From NCBI GenBank assembly GCA_028820215.1, contig JAPPKD010000238.1, positions 1-22,254 of the forward strand: 22,254 nucleotides of DNA, in the 5' to 3' direction. This stretch comes from Spirochaetaceae bacterium (GTDB lineage Bacteria > Spirochaetota > Spirochaetia > SZUA-6 > Bin103). The notes under the pieces are model-generated. The model was not told the origin of the DNA. It saw only the letters and a program-made list of their open reading frames with translations, and did no database searches. Below are positions 15,766 to 22,254 of this stretch, one piece after another. Every line of letters begins with the position of its first letter. The stretch's first letter is position 1. The position numbers were made by a program, and so were the translations under genes.

Positions 15766-16716
15766 ATGGGCTCGGTCGAACACGACGCGCAGCTCACCGG
15801 CACCTGGAAGAAACGCCATCCGCTGATCGCCGACGTCCGCCGCCGGCCGCTGCTCTACCTCATGGTGCTGCCGGCGGTCGCCGGCATCGTCCTGTTCCGC
15901 TATCTGCCCGCCTACAACATGGTCATTGCCTTTCAGAACTTCAATCTGCTGGACGGCGTGTGGGGCAGCGACTGGGTCGGCCTGAAGTGGTTCCTCAGAT
16001 TCTTCCGCGATCCGTTCTTCTTCCGGTTGATCAGGAACACGTTCCTGCTCGCCTTCTTCAGCCTAGTCTGGGGCTTCTGGCCCCCGATTCTGCTGGCGCT
16101 GCTGTTCCACGAGCTGCGGTTCGACCGCTTTCGCCGCGTCAGCCAGTCGATCAGTTACCTGCCTCACTTCCTGCCCACGGTGGTGATGGCGGGCCTGGTG
16201 CTGGAGCTGTTCTCCACCGACGGACTGGTGAACCGCATCGTCGGCGCCGTCGGGATCGAGGGCGTCCGCTTCTTCAACGAGCCGGGCTGGTTTCGGCCGC
16301 TCTACATCGGCTCCGGCATCTGGCAGCAGGTCGGCTGGAGCTCGATCATCTACCTGGCGGCCCTGAGCGGCGTCAATCCGGAGCTGTACGAGTCGGCTTA
16401 CATGGACGGCGCCGGCCGCCTGCGGCGGGCGTGGCACGTGAGCCTCCCGGGGATCGCTCCGACCATCTACCTGCTGTTCATCCTGGCGGTCGGACAGCTT
16501 ATGTCCGTCGGCTTCGAGAAACCCTTTCTCCTGCAGAACCCCGCGATCTACGAGACCGCCGACGTCATCGAGACCTACGTGTACCGCCGCGGCATCATCA
16601 ACCAGGAGTACGGCTACTCGGCCGCCGTCGGCCTGTTCAACAGCGCCATCAACCTCGCCCTGCTGCTGGTCGCCAACCGGCTGACCGGCCGCTACACGCA
16701 GCACTCGCTGTGGTAG
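15766..16716 (+). CDS. ABC transporter permease, LplB/sugar-type
   Basis: The product has 316 residues with about six membrane segments beginning at LLYLMVLPAVAGIVLFRYLP (about 30-49). The cytoplasmic EAA loop that contacts the ATPase is YESAYMDGAGRLRRAWHVSL-PG (about 208-229). The YLPAYNMVIAFQNF start and the C-terminal NRLTGRYTQHSLW are typical of the LplB branch that works with oligosaccharide-type binding proteins. It pairs with the next gene to make the heteromeric channel of a carbohydrate importer. No binding protein or ATPase gene is in the window, so an ATPase shared with other systems is probable. Start ATG 15766 follows the peptidase stop by 10 bp. The two propeller-type genes downstream point to a glycan-derived substrate. 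Confidence 0.94.
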   Translation: MGSVEHDAQLTGTWKKRHPLIADVRRRPLLYLMVLPAVAGIVLFRYLPAYNMVIAFQNFNLLDGVWGSDWVGLKWFLRFFRDPFFFRLIRNTFLLAFFSLVWGFWPPILLALLFHELRFDRFRRVSQSISYLPHFLPTVVMAGLVLELFSTDGLVNRIVGAVGIEGVRFFNEPGWFRPLYIGSGIWQQVGWSSIIYLAALSGVNPELYESAYMDGAGRLRRAWHVSLPGIAPTIYLLFILAVGQLMSVGFEKPFLLQNPAIYETADVIETYVYRRGIINQEYGYSAAVGLFNSAINLALLLVANRLTGRYTQHSLW

Positions 16717-16741
16717 CGCCCGCGGCAGCGCTCCCCCGATC

Positions 16742-17653
16742 ATGACGGTCATACGGGAGCGGCTCGGATTCGCCGATGCCGTCATCATCCTCGCCATCGG
16801 CCTGCTCTCGCTGTCGATCGTCTACCCGTTCTGGAACATCTTCAGCGTCTCCATCAGCAATCCGGAGGCGATCGCGCGCGGCGACGTCATGCTGTTCCCG
16901 ATCGACCCGCGCTTCGACGTCTACGGCGCGGTGCTGTCGAACCCGCGCATCTACCGCGCCTACTTCAACACGATTCTCTACACCGTCACCTCGTCGGCCC
17001 TGACCCTGCTGATCGGCTCCATCACCGCCTATCCCCTGTCGCTCGCCGGGTTTCAAGGCAGGAAGTACGTGACGATCCTGCTGGTGGTGAGCCTGTTCGT
17101 GATGCCGGGGCTGATCCCCACCTACCTGCTGATCATCTCGCTCGGCCTGCGCGACACCATGTGGTCCTTCGTGCTGCCGGCCGCGTTCAACGTCTGGTAC
17201 ATCGTCATCATCCGCACCAACTTCCAGACGATTCCCGACGCGCTGCTGGAGTCCGCCCGCCTGGACGGCGCCAACGACCTGACCGTGCTGACCCGGATCG
17301 TGCTGCCGGTGTCGAAGGCGATCCTGGCCACGATCGGCATGTTCGCGGCGGTGCACATGTGGGGACTGTTCTTCGAGCCGATGCTGTACCTCGTCGACGA
17401 AAAGAAGCTGCCGCTGTCGATCGTGCTGCGCAACGTGCTGGTCAGGGACACGGTGGGCCTGCTGTTCGGGTCGCACGGAGGCGAGCGGGAGTTCTTCGAC
17501 AGCGATTGGCTGGGCGACTCTTCGCTGCGCGGCCTGATCGTCGCCATCAAGATGGCCACGATCATCGTCACCATCGGGCCGATCATGCTGGTCTACCCGT
17601 TCGCGCAGCGCTACTTCCTGCAGGGCCCGTTGATCGGCTCCATCAAGGGGTAG
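16742..17653 (+). CDS. ABC transporter permease, YtcP/MalG-type
   Basis: The product has 303 residues with about six membrane segments; the first is ADAVIILAIGLLSLSIVYPF. The EAA loop is LLESARLDGANDLTVLTRIV-LP (about 168-189). YFNTILYTVTSSALTLLIGS and the C-terminal PFAQRYFLQGPLIGSIKG are characteristic of the YtcP branch. It is the second subunit of the sugar importer with the preceding LplB-type permease, 25 bp upstream. Its TAG stop lies within TAGGATCGG, just before the AGGAG that serves the next gene. The importer lacks a neighbouring binding protein, which is unusual for this class. Confidence 0.94.
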   Translation: MTVIRERLGFADAVIILAIGLLSLSIVYPFWNIFSVSISNPEAIARGDVMLFPIDPRFDVYGAVLSNPRIYRAYFNTILYTVTSSALTLLIGSITAYPLSLAGFQGRKYVTILLVVSLFVMPGLIPTYLLIISLGLRDTMWSFVLPAAFNVWYIVIIRTNFQTIPDALLESARLDGANDLTVLTRIVLPVSKAILATIGMFAAVHMWGLFFEPMLYLVDEKKLPLSIVLRNVLVRDTVGLLFGSHGGEREFFDSDWLGDSSLRGLIVAIKMATIIVTIGPIMLVYPFAQRYFLQGPLIGSIKG

Positions 17654-17675
17654 GATCGGACCCAGGAGAGCGCGG

Positions 17676-19232
17676 ATGCGCAGCAAGCACCTGTTTCTCG
17701 ATGAGCGTCACATCAGCGCCGGTCAGCTCGCCTGGCAGACCGCGGACGGACGGCACATACCGCTGCTCGCCCCGGAGGAGCCCGCCACGCGCGCGTTCGC
17801 GACCGGTCCGCAATCGGTGCCCACGGGCGTCCGCCTGGTGGTGCAGCGGGCGCGGCGCACCGACCCTTTCTCCATGCCTGCCGGCATGCAGCGGCTCGGC
17901 GGCGCCTCCTACCCGCTGGTGAGCTACGAAGAGGGCCGCTACACGTGGCGGTTCTTCCAGACCACCTACCGGACGGACGACGACCTGGGGGCGTATACCA
18001 AGGTGCGCCCGGCCAGCCGCGACGTCTGCTGCCTGGAGTCGCCGGACGGCTTCGCGTGGACGGAGACCAGCCGGTGCCCGATCGAGGAGTTCGGCCAGCA
18101 GGGTCAGGATGGAGGCGGGTTCCTGATCGACCCGCACGGTCCCGCGGAGCACCGGTACAAGGGGCTGTACGCCTCCCGGCCACCTGCCGATCAAGCGCGA
18201 GGGCTCTGGGAGCAGTACCGCACGCTGCCGCGACGCCACCGGGACGAACGGGCGCGGCCGGACCTGCTCTTCTGCGTGTATGCGGTCACCTCGCCCGACG
18301 GCCGCAACTGGAACACGCATCGTACCCCCCTGATGACGGGGATCCACGACCACGACTTCAGCCTCTACCACGACACGGAGCTGGCCAGGTACGTGCTCTA
18401 TACCCGCCTGAACCGCAACGACCGGCGCTGCATCGCGCGCGCGGAGGCGAGCGACTTCTGGGACTGGGGCCACCCGGAGGCGATCATCCATCCGGGCCTG
18501 CACCACCACCTGAGCGAGGACATCTACCTCAACGGGCGGACTTCGTACCCCGGACACGACGATTACCACCTGATGTTCGCGACCCGCTACCAACGGGCCA
18601 CCGAGGGCGGCCGGGTGGTCCTGTATTGCAGTGACGACGGCATCCTGTGGAAGGAGTTGCCGCATTCGGAGGTGCTGGGCACCGGCGGCGCCTCTGCCGT
18701 GGACCGATGGGACTCGGGATGGCTGTACGTCCTCAAGGGCCTGGTTCCTCTCGACGGCGACAAGGTGGCCGTGCCCTACCTGGGTACGCCCTACCCGCAC
18801 AAGTACCCGCGCTGGGAGCAGGTGGTCGCCGGCACGCAGCAGTTCGCCTGGGCGTGGTGGGAGACGGATCGGCTGGTGGCGGTCCGAGCCGACGAGCTGG
18901 GCCGGTTCTGCAGCAGGCCGGTGGTGCCGGCGGGCCGGACGCTCAGGATCAACGCCCGCACCGGCCTGGCGGGCTACGTGCGAGTGGGGATCGAGGCACG
19001 GCACGCGGACCCGGAATACGCCGCGCGCGAACCGGACCCCGGTACCGGCGTCGGTGTGGCAGCCGGCACCGGGCGGCCGATCGCGCACTGCCGGCCCCTC
19101 AGCGGGGACTGCCGCTGGCGCACCGTGGACTGGAGCGGGCAGACCGACATCAACGTCGCGGACGACACGCCGGTCACCCTGCGGTTCGAGTTGCGCCATG
19201 CCGACCTGTTCGGCTTCGAGTGGGCGGCGTAG
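17676..19232 (+). CDS. Predicted beta-propeller glycoside hydrolase-like protein, first paralogue
   Basis: The product has 518 residues, with no signal peptide. Repeated blade-like units are visible: CCLESPDGFAWTE, FCVYAVTSPDGRNWNTHR and LYCSDDGILWKELPHSEVLG, the Ser/Asp-x-Asp-Gly-x-x-Trp pattern found in five-bladed propeller glycosidases. RYKGLYASRP and DYHLMFATRYQ resemble strands of the same fold. A conserved VAVPYLGTPYPHKYPRWEQ (about 364-382) leads into a C-terminal beta-sandwich (about 395-518) with GRTLRINARTGLAGYVRVGIE and PVTLRFELRHADLFGFEW. I cannot assign a GH family or catalytic acids. ATG 17676 has AGGAG at 17664-17668. It follows the permeases by 22 bp, so the likely role is trimming an imported glycoside in the cytoplasm. 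Confidence 0.75.
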   Translation: MRSKHLFLDERHISAGQLAWQTADGRHIPLLAPEEPATRAFATGPQSVPTGVRLVVQRARRTDPFSMPAGMQRLGGASYPLVSYEEGRYTWRFFQTTYRTDDDLGAYTKVRPASRDVCCLESPDGFAWTETSRCPIEEFGQQGQDGGGFLIDPHGPAEHRYKGLYASRPPADQARGLWEQYRTLPRRHRDERARPDLLFCVYAVTSPDGRNWNTHRTPLMTGIHDHDFSLYHDTELARYVLYTRLNRNDRRCIARAEASDFWDWGHPEAIIHPGLHHHLSEDIYLNGRTSYPGHDDYHLMFATRYQRATEGGRVVLYCSDDGILWKELPHSEVLGTGGASAVDRWDSGWLYVLKGLVPLDGDKVAVPYLGTPYPHKYPRWEQVVAGTQQFAWAWWETDRLVAVRADELGRFCSRPVVPAGRTLRINARTGLAGYVRVGIEARHADPEYAAREPDPGTGVGVAAGTGRPIAHCRPLSGDCRWRTVDWSGQTDINVADDTPVTLRFELRHADLFGFEWAA

Positions 19233-19234
19233 CG

Positions 19235-20803
19235 ATGGCGACGACCATCCTGACCGGCGAACCGTACGCCCTGGCGGGCAAGCGGCTGGCGTTCACGAGC
19301 TGGTACCACGTGCGGGTCGGCGGCTTCGCCTGGATCGACGCCGCGGGCGACAACGTGACCGTGGCCGGCAACGCCGCTCCGGACGAGGCGGCGTTCGTGC
19401 CCAAGGACCGGCCGTCCGGGATCAGGCTGCGCGCCGAGGGCGCCCGAGCCTGCCGGGTACCGATCATCGAGCCCGATCCCGCCGGCGAGGCCGACGTACA
19501 CGTCGGCACCATCCTGCAGCGCGGTTCCTCCTATCAGGCGTGGGGCACCTGCCGCCTCCATGGCGGACAGACGCGACCCGCCTACTTCGAGTCCACCGAC
19601 GGCGTCACCTGGACGCGCCCGCGCCTGGGCGTCGTCGAGCACCGCGGATCGCGCGACAACAACTACACCGAGGAGTTCGGCGGTTCGGTGTTCTTCGACC
19701 CGGCCGGCGCCCCGGAGGAACGGTACAAGGCGATCGAGGAAGGCTATATCACGCAGGAGCAGCTCGACGCCTTCCTCGGGCAGCGTCCCGGCGACTTCGA
19801 TCCGCAGGCGATCCGCGCCGAGCTCAAGGAGGGAGATCTCTGGTGGCGCGGCAGCAACATCTGCGCCGTGGTCGGCTGGACCTCACCAGACGGCTTCCGC
19901 TGGCGGCGGCTGGAGATGCCGCTCGCGGTCATCCACTCCGACACGCGCATCGTCTGCCACTACGATACGGCCCTGAGAAAGTACGTGGGCTATTTCCGCG
20001 AGTGGTACACCGGCCCGCGTGCCGAAGGCATCCCCAACCCCGACCCGCTGCCCTGGAAACGGGCCGGCAGGCGGGCGATCAGCCGCGCCGAGACCGACGA
20101 CTTCCGCCGGTTCCCGATGCCGGCGACGGTGCTCATTCCGCGCTACGACATGCACCCCGCCGACCAGCTCTACACCAACTGCCGGACCGCCATCCCGCAC
20201 GCGCCCGACCACCACCTGATGTTCCCTGCAGTCTACGTGACCGCCGACGACACCACCTACATCGACCTTGCCTCCAGTCACGACGGCAGGATCTGGAACT
20301 TCGTGCCGGGCGCGCCGCTACTCGAGACCGGGACCTTCGGCGCCTGGAACGGCGGCTGCGTGTTCGCGTTCGAGGAGCTGCTGGAGCTGGCCGGCGGCGA
20401 CTTCGCCCTGCCCTACATCGGTCACAACGTCCCGCACAAGTACTCGCGCGGCCGGTTGGCCAGCCGCAGCGCCTACGCGCTGTGGCCGAAGGGTCGCCTG
20501 GTGGGGATCGAGGCGCCCGAACGGGGCGAGTTCTCCACCGTGGCCGTGGTCGCTCCCGGACGGCGCCTGTACCTCAACGCGGTGACCAAGCGGGCCGGCC
20601 ACGTCAAGGTCGCGATCTCGCGGCTCGACGGATCGTTCGTCGATGGGCGGAACTTCGCCGACGCCGTGCCCCTCGTGGGTGACCTGTTCCGTGCACCCGT
20701 GACGTGGCGCGGGCACGACGACCTGGGAGTCGCCGAGGGCGAGCCGATCATCGTCCGCTTCCTGATGGAGCGCGCGAAGATCTACTACCTCGACTTCGCA
20801 TAG
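19235..20803 (+). CDS. Predicted beta-propeller glycoside hydrolase-like protein, second paralogue
   Basis: The product has 522 residues from ATG 19235, two bases after the preceding stop. It shares the layout of the first paralogue: AYFESTDGVTWTRPRLG, VGWTSPDGFRWRRLEMPL and DLASSHDGRIWNFVPGAPLL as blade motifs, then FALPYIGHNVPHKYSRGR (about 389-406), then the beta-sandwich with GRRLYLNAVTKRAGHVKVAI and PIIVRFLMERAKIYYLDF. Identity is clearly limited and concentrated at the C-terminal half, so the two copies probably act on different linkages or cleave different parts of one molecule. The charged segments YNNYTEEFGG and EERYKAIEEGY are private to this copy. There is no signal peptide. It is the last gene of the operon and its 3' end faces the antitoxin remnant. 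Confidence 0.75.
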   Translation: MATTILTGEPYALAGKRLAFTSWYHVRVGGFAWIDAAGDNVTVAGNAAPDEAAFVPKDRPSGIRLRAEGARACRVPIIEPDPAGEADVHVGTILQRGSSYQAWGTCRLHGGQTRPAYFESTDGVTWTRPRLGVVEHRGSRDNNYTEEFGGSVFFDPAGAPEERYKAIEEGYITQEQLDAFLGQRPGDFDPQAIRAELKEGDLWWRGSNICAVVGWTSPDGFRWRRLEMPLAVIHSDTRIVCHYDTALRKYVGYFREWYTGPRAEGIPNPDPLPWKRAGRRAISRAETDDFRRFPMPATVLIPRYDMHPADQLYTNCRTAIPHAPDHHLMFPAVYVTADDTTYIDLASSHDGRIWNFVPGAPLLETGTFGAWNGGCVFAFEELLELAGGDFALPYIGHNVPHKYSRGRLASRSAYALWPKGRLVGIEAPERGEFSTVAVVAPGRRLYLNAVTKRAGHVKVAISRLDGSFVDGRNFADAVPLVGDLFRAPVTWRGHDDLGVAEGEPIIVRFLMERAKIYYLDFA

Positions 20804-20861
20804 CGCTCCCCGTGCTCCGTGATAGAAGACAGCGTAACAGGAAGCGTACCAGCGCTCTTGG

Positions 20862-20884
20862 TAAAATCACTCTCTAAGAGTGAT
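20862..20884 (-). terminator. Hairpin terminator of the toxin-antitoxin remnant
   Basis: A perfect 8-bp stem, ATCACTCT/AGAGTGAT with a 3-nt loop (20866-20884), is followed on the minus strand by TTTTACC. It lies 21 bp beyond the TAA at 20906-20908 that ends the alternative antitoxin frame. The stem is not GC-rich, so efficiency is uncertain. On the plus strand it could weakly stop the propeller operon. Confidence 0.6.
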
Positions 20885-20905
20885 ATGTTTCGACTTGCCG
20901 CGACC

Positions 20906-21162
20906 TTAACTCGTTGCGTCACCCAACTTCTCAACCGGCGCACGGCCATCGATTGCGAGCTCAGTATTGACAAATCAGGCGACGCACCTAAGCGATAGGA
21001 ACGAAGAACAGACCCACGCATTTTCCGCCTCCGTTCTTTATCATCAGGCAACTCATAAAGCATCAAATTGGCACGCAATTCGGCGTATTCCTCATCGACA
21101 CGACGATGGCGCGCAGACGTGAAAACCTGAGTCAGTTCTGCAAACGGTCGGTGTCCACTCAA
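20906..21162 (-). pseudogene. Antitoxin remnant (XRE/HigA-like N-terminus, shifted C-terminus)
   Basis: The TTG at 21162 overlaps the toxin stop as TTGA. The first 36 residues (HRPFAELTQVFTSARHRRVD, then YAELRANLMLYEL) resemble XRE-type antitoxins that pair with RelE/HigB toxins. The helix-turn-helix that should follow is missing; instead comes RRRKMRGSVLRSYRLGASPD, like the C-terminal helix of those antitoxins. Beyond about 20975 the plausible C-terminus is in another frame, FVNTELAIDGRAPVEKLGDA ending at TAA 20906, just before a hairpin terminator. The open frame of the start codon runs on through the terminator to 20785, overlapping the propeller gene by 19 bp. I infer an internal deletion plus a frameshift. 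The tail also resembles DUF2384 C-termini, so the type of antitoxin is uncertain. Confidence 0.5.
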
Positions 21163-21533
21163 CTGATCAATCCCTCCTCTCGCAACTCCTCAAGATACTC
21201 ATCATAGAGAGCGTCGGCCCGCGGCACGTAGGTCTCATAGAACCGTTCGTCGCCGGTCTTGTCTCCGCCGATCAGTAGGATCGCAATCCGTCTCGGATCA
21301 AAAGCATAGAAAACACGGATCGGCCTACCACCTATCTGTATCCGAAGTTCCCGCATATGTCCATGTCGCGACCGGTTGACGCCGGAGGAAAACGGGAATC
21401 CGAGCTTAGGACCTTGCTCCTCAAGTAACCGTACCCCAGCAGCCATACGCTCTTGCTCGTTGTTCGAAAGTTCATTCCACCATGCACCGAACTCGTCCGT
21501 GACTTCAACATCCCACTTGGTCGTTGTGCTTAT
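21159..21533 (-). CDS. RelE/HigB-like (Gp49-type) toxin with apparently lost start codon
   Basis: The family match continues through SSGVNRSRHGHMRELRIQIG, RPIRVFYAFDPRRIAILLIG and GDKTGDERFYETYVPRAD, the core of HigB/Gp49-type mRNA interferases that cleave translated mRNA. From the ATG at 21446 only 95 residues are made. But the same frame continues upstream with KWDVEVTDEFGAWWNELSNN, the expected first strand and helix of the fold. No ATG, GTG or TTG opens it; the frame begins at ATA 21533 directly after AAGGAGG (21535-21541) and an in-frame TAA. The ATG likely became ATA, leaving either a weak ATA start or a truncated, inactive protein. The full length would be about 124 residues. The toxin is upstream of its antitoxin, as in higBA loci. 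Confidence 0.72.
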   Translation of the reverse strand: MSTTTKWDVEVTDEFGAWWNELSNNEQERMAAGVRLLEEQGPKLGFPFSSGVNRSRHGHMRELRIQIGGRPIRVFYAFDPRRIAILLIGGDKTGDERFYETYVPRADALYDEYLEELREEGLIS

Positions 21534-21591
21534 TCCTCCTTAGCGCCCAGCACTTTCGATGTCGCTCATATAAAAACAGGTCTATTGAGCA

Positions 21592-22026
21592 TCATATTAC
21601 GAAATTTCCGTCATCACAATCACGAATGGCACTGGGCACTATCCGTGCGAACCAGCGAAGTGCCGACACGATTTGAAAGGCAAGAACACCTTCTCCGAAC
21701 GGTAAAAAGTAGTCTACGTACAAGATGCCGTGATCGTGCTCAGGAATCGAGAAGCGGCAGAGAATAACGTCATCGTTCATTTTGTTGACGAATGTGTGCT
21801 TTGATTCCAACGGTGCAGTGTCGTTAACTCCATATACCGTCGTGTATCTCAATAGCTTTGTATTCTCCATGACGGTGACATAGACACGTGGTCCGTCCGT
21901 ATCAACGCAGACGTCGCCGTCGTCGTCCAAGGAAGCACTATAAAACGCCCGCTTGAAAAGGGCCAGTATGTTCTCCGGTGTGACGTCGTTTTCTGGAATG
22001 ATCTCTGCGGCGTCTGGCGGTTCCAT
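21592..22026 (-). CDS. YbjN-like domain protein
   Basis: The product has 144 residues from ATG 22026, chosen because GAGGAGGAGA directly precedes it on the minus strand; an upstream frame extension to 22092 has no such signal and reads as low-quality sequence. The layout fits YbjN-like small domains: an N-terminal helix ILALFKRAFYS, strands SLDDDGDVCVDTDGPRVYVT, then FVNKMNDDVILCRFSI and ILYVDYFLPFGEGVLAFQIV, with a C-terminal ALRWFARIVPS helix. These resemble type III secretion chaperone folds and have no firmly known function. The gene is AT-richer than the main part of the window, like its toxin-remnant neighbours, and probably arrived with them. Not certain beyond the domain resemblance. 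Confidence 0.6.
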   Translation of the reverse strand: MEPPDAAEIIPENDVTPENILALFKRAFYSASLDDDGDVCVDTDGPRVYVTVMENTKLLRYTTVYGVNDTAPLESKHTFVNKMNDDVILCRFSIPEHDHGILYVDYFLPFGEGVLAFQIVSALRWFARIVPSAIRDCDDGNFVI

Positions 22027-22073
22027 TCTCCTCCTCGGGTTATCGACGGTTCTTGATCTACGACACTGATAGT

Positions 22074-22254
22074 ATGGGATGTATTGGCCCAAGCGTCAAG
22101 CTTCCGGTCAGGAGAGTCAAGCCAGTCAAGATCACGGTTTCCAGGATCGACGGCGAGCGAGAACTTCCTCAAATCCGAGCACTGGACCAAGAAGCCGTTT
22201 CAGCCCGGCTTATTCGTGCTGGGGTTGAAGAGTTGGCTGAATTGAGGCTCCGAG
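22074..22254 (+). CDS. Partial open frame running off the window end, unrecognised
   Basis: From ATG 22074 sixty codons remain open to the window edge: MGCIGPSVKLPVRRVKPVKI, then TVSRIDGERELPQIRALDQE, then AVSARLIRAGVEELAELRLR. The middle part reads as a basic strand followed by a charged helix. TAGTAT at 22070-22075 overlaps the ATG. There is no Shine-Dalgarno sequence. I do not recognise the protein and it may be a chance frame. Confidence 0.3.
   Translation, partial: MGCIGPSVKLPVRRVKPVKITVSRIDGERELPQIRALDQEAVSARLIRAGVEELAELRLR

Noticed and set aside
12819..15803. Long minus-strand open frames opposite the M16C gene
   Set aside because: The plus-strand peptidase has complete zinc and Arg/Tyr motifs; these are antisense shadows.
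17643..19199. Open frame of 518 codons on the minus strand opposite the first propeller gene
   Set aside because: The plus-strand product has clear blade motifs and a paralogue; the antisense product is low-complexity Arg/Val/Gly-rich sequence.
21453..21767. Plus-strand open frame opposite the toxin leader and the YbjN-like gene
   Set aside because: It runs antisense to the recognisable toxin N-terminus and the YbjN-like C-terminus and shows no domain.

Overview
The window is a high-GC bacterial chromosomal segment with closely packed genes, mostly of housekeeping and carbohydrate metabolism, and an AT-richer, decaying right end (about 20,810-22,254). The host cannot be fixed from sequence alone. 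LplB/YtcP-type sugar permeases, a PhyH oxygenase, Gfo/Idh and UxuA-like genes, many GTG or TTG starts, and a small protein family I recall from environmental Spirochaetaceae-like genomes suggest an uncultured high-GC spirochaete relative. That is a tentative inference. I see no rRNA, tRNA, CRISPR array or transposase.

Left part (1-2,423): two tandem paralogous small genes of unknown function, the first broken by a frameshift; a divergent pair of a YbjQ/UPF0145 protein (-) and a NudL-type Nudix hydrolase (+); and a small secreted-type protein whose lipoprotein signal looks damaged. Positions 2,410-5,159 (-) carry a carboxymuconolactone decarboxylase-like protein and then a tight three-gene set: YtxJ/BrxC-type bacilliredoxin, UxuA-like mannonate dehydratase and Gfo/Idh/MocA oxidoreductase. 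A PhyH dioxygenase (+) diverges from this block and converges on a D-aminoacylase-type amidohydrolase (-). The amidohydrolase probably starts at CTG, overlapping the stop of a DUF2442-like gene. QueF and a YhhQ-type transporter (8,139-9,285, -) form a queuosine-precursor pair.

Centre (9,433-15,755, +): transaldolase and glucose-6-phosphate isomerase, separate but overlapping by TTGA, then a flavin reductase-like protein coupled by TGATG, then a complete M16C (presequence protease-like) metallopeptidase. Positions 15,766-20,803 (+) form one likely operon: two ABC sugar permeases followed by two large paralogous proteins that look like beta-propeller glycoside hydrolases with a C-terminal beta-sandwich. 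No substrate-binding protein or ATPase is present. This is the best candidate for an undescribed glycan-use module.

Right end (20,804-22,254): a RelE/HigB-like toxin whose start codon appears mutated, a frameshifted antitoxin remnant followed by a hairpin terminator, a YbjN-like gene, and an open frame running off the end. Several genes without a Shine-Dalgarno sequence have a TANNNT hexamer 6-10 nt before the start codon, which suggests leaderless or near-leaderless mRNAs.
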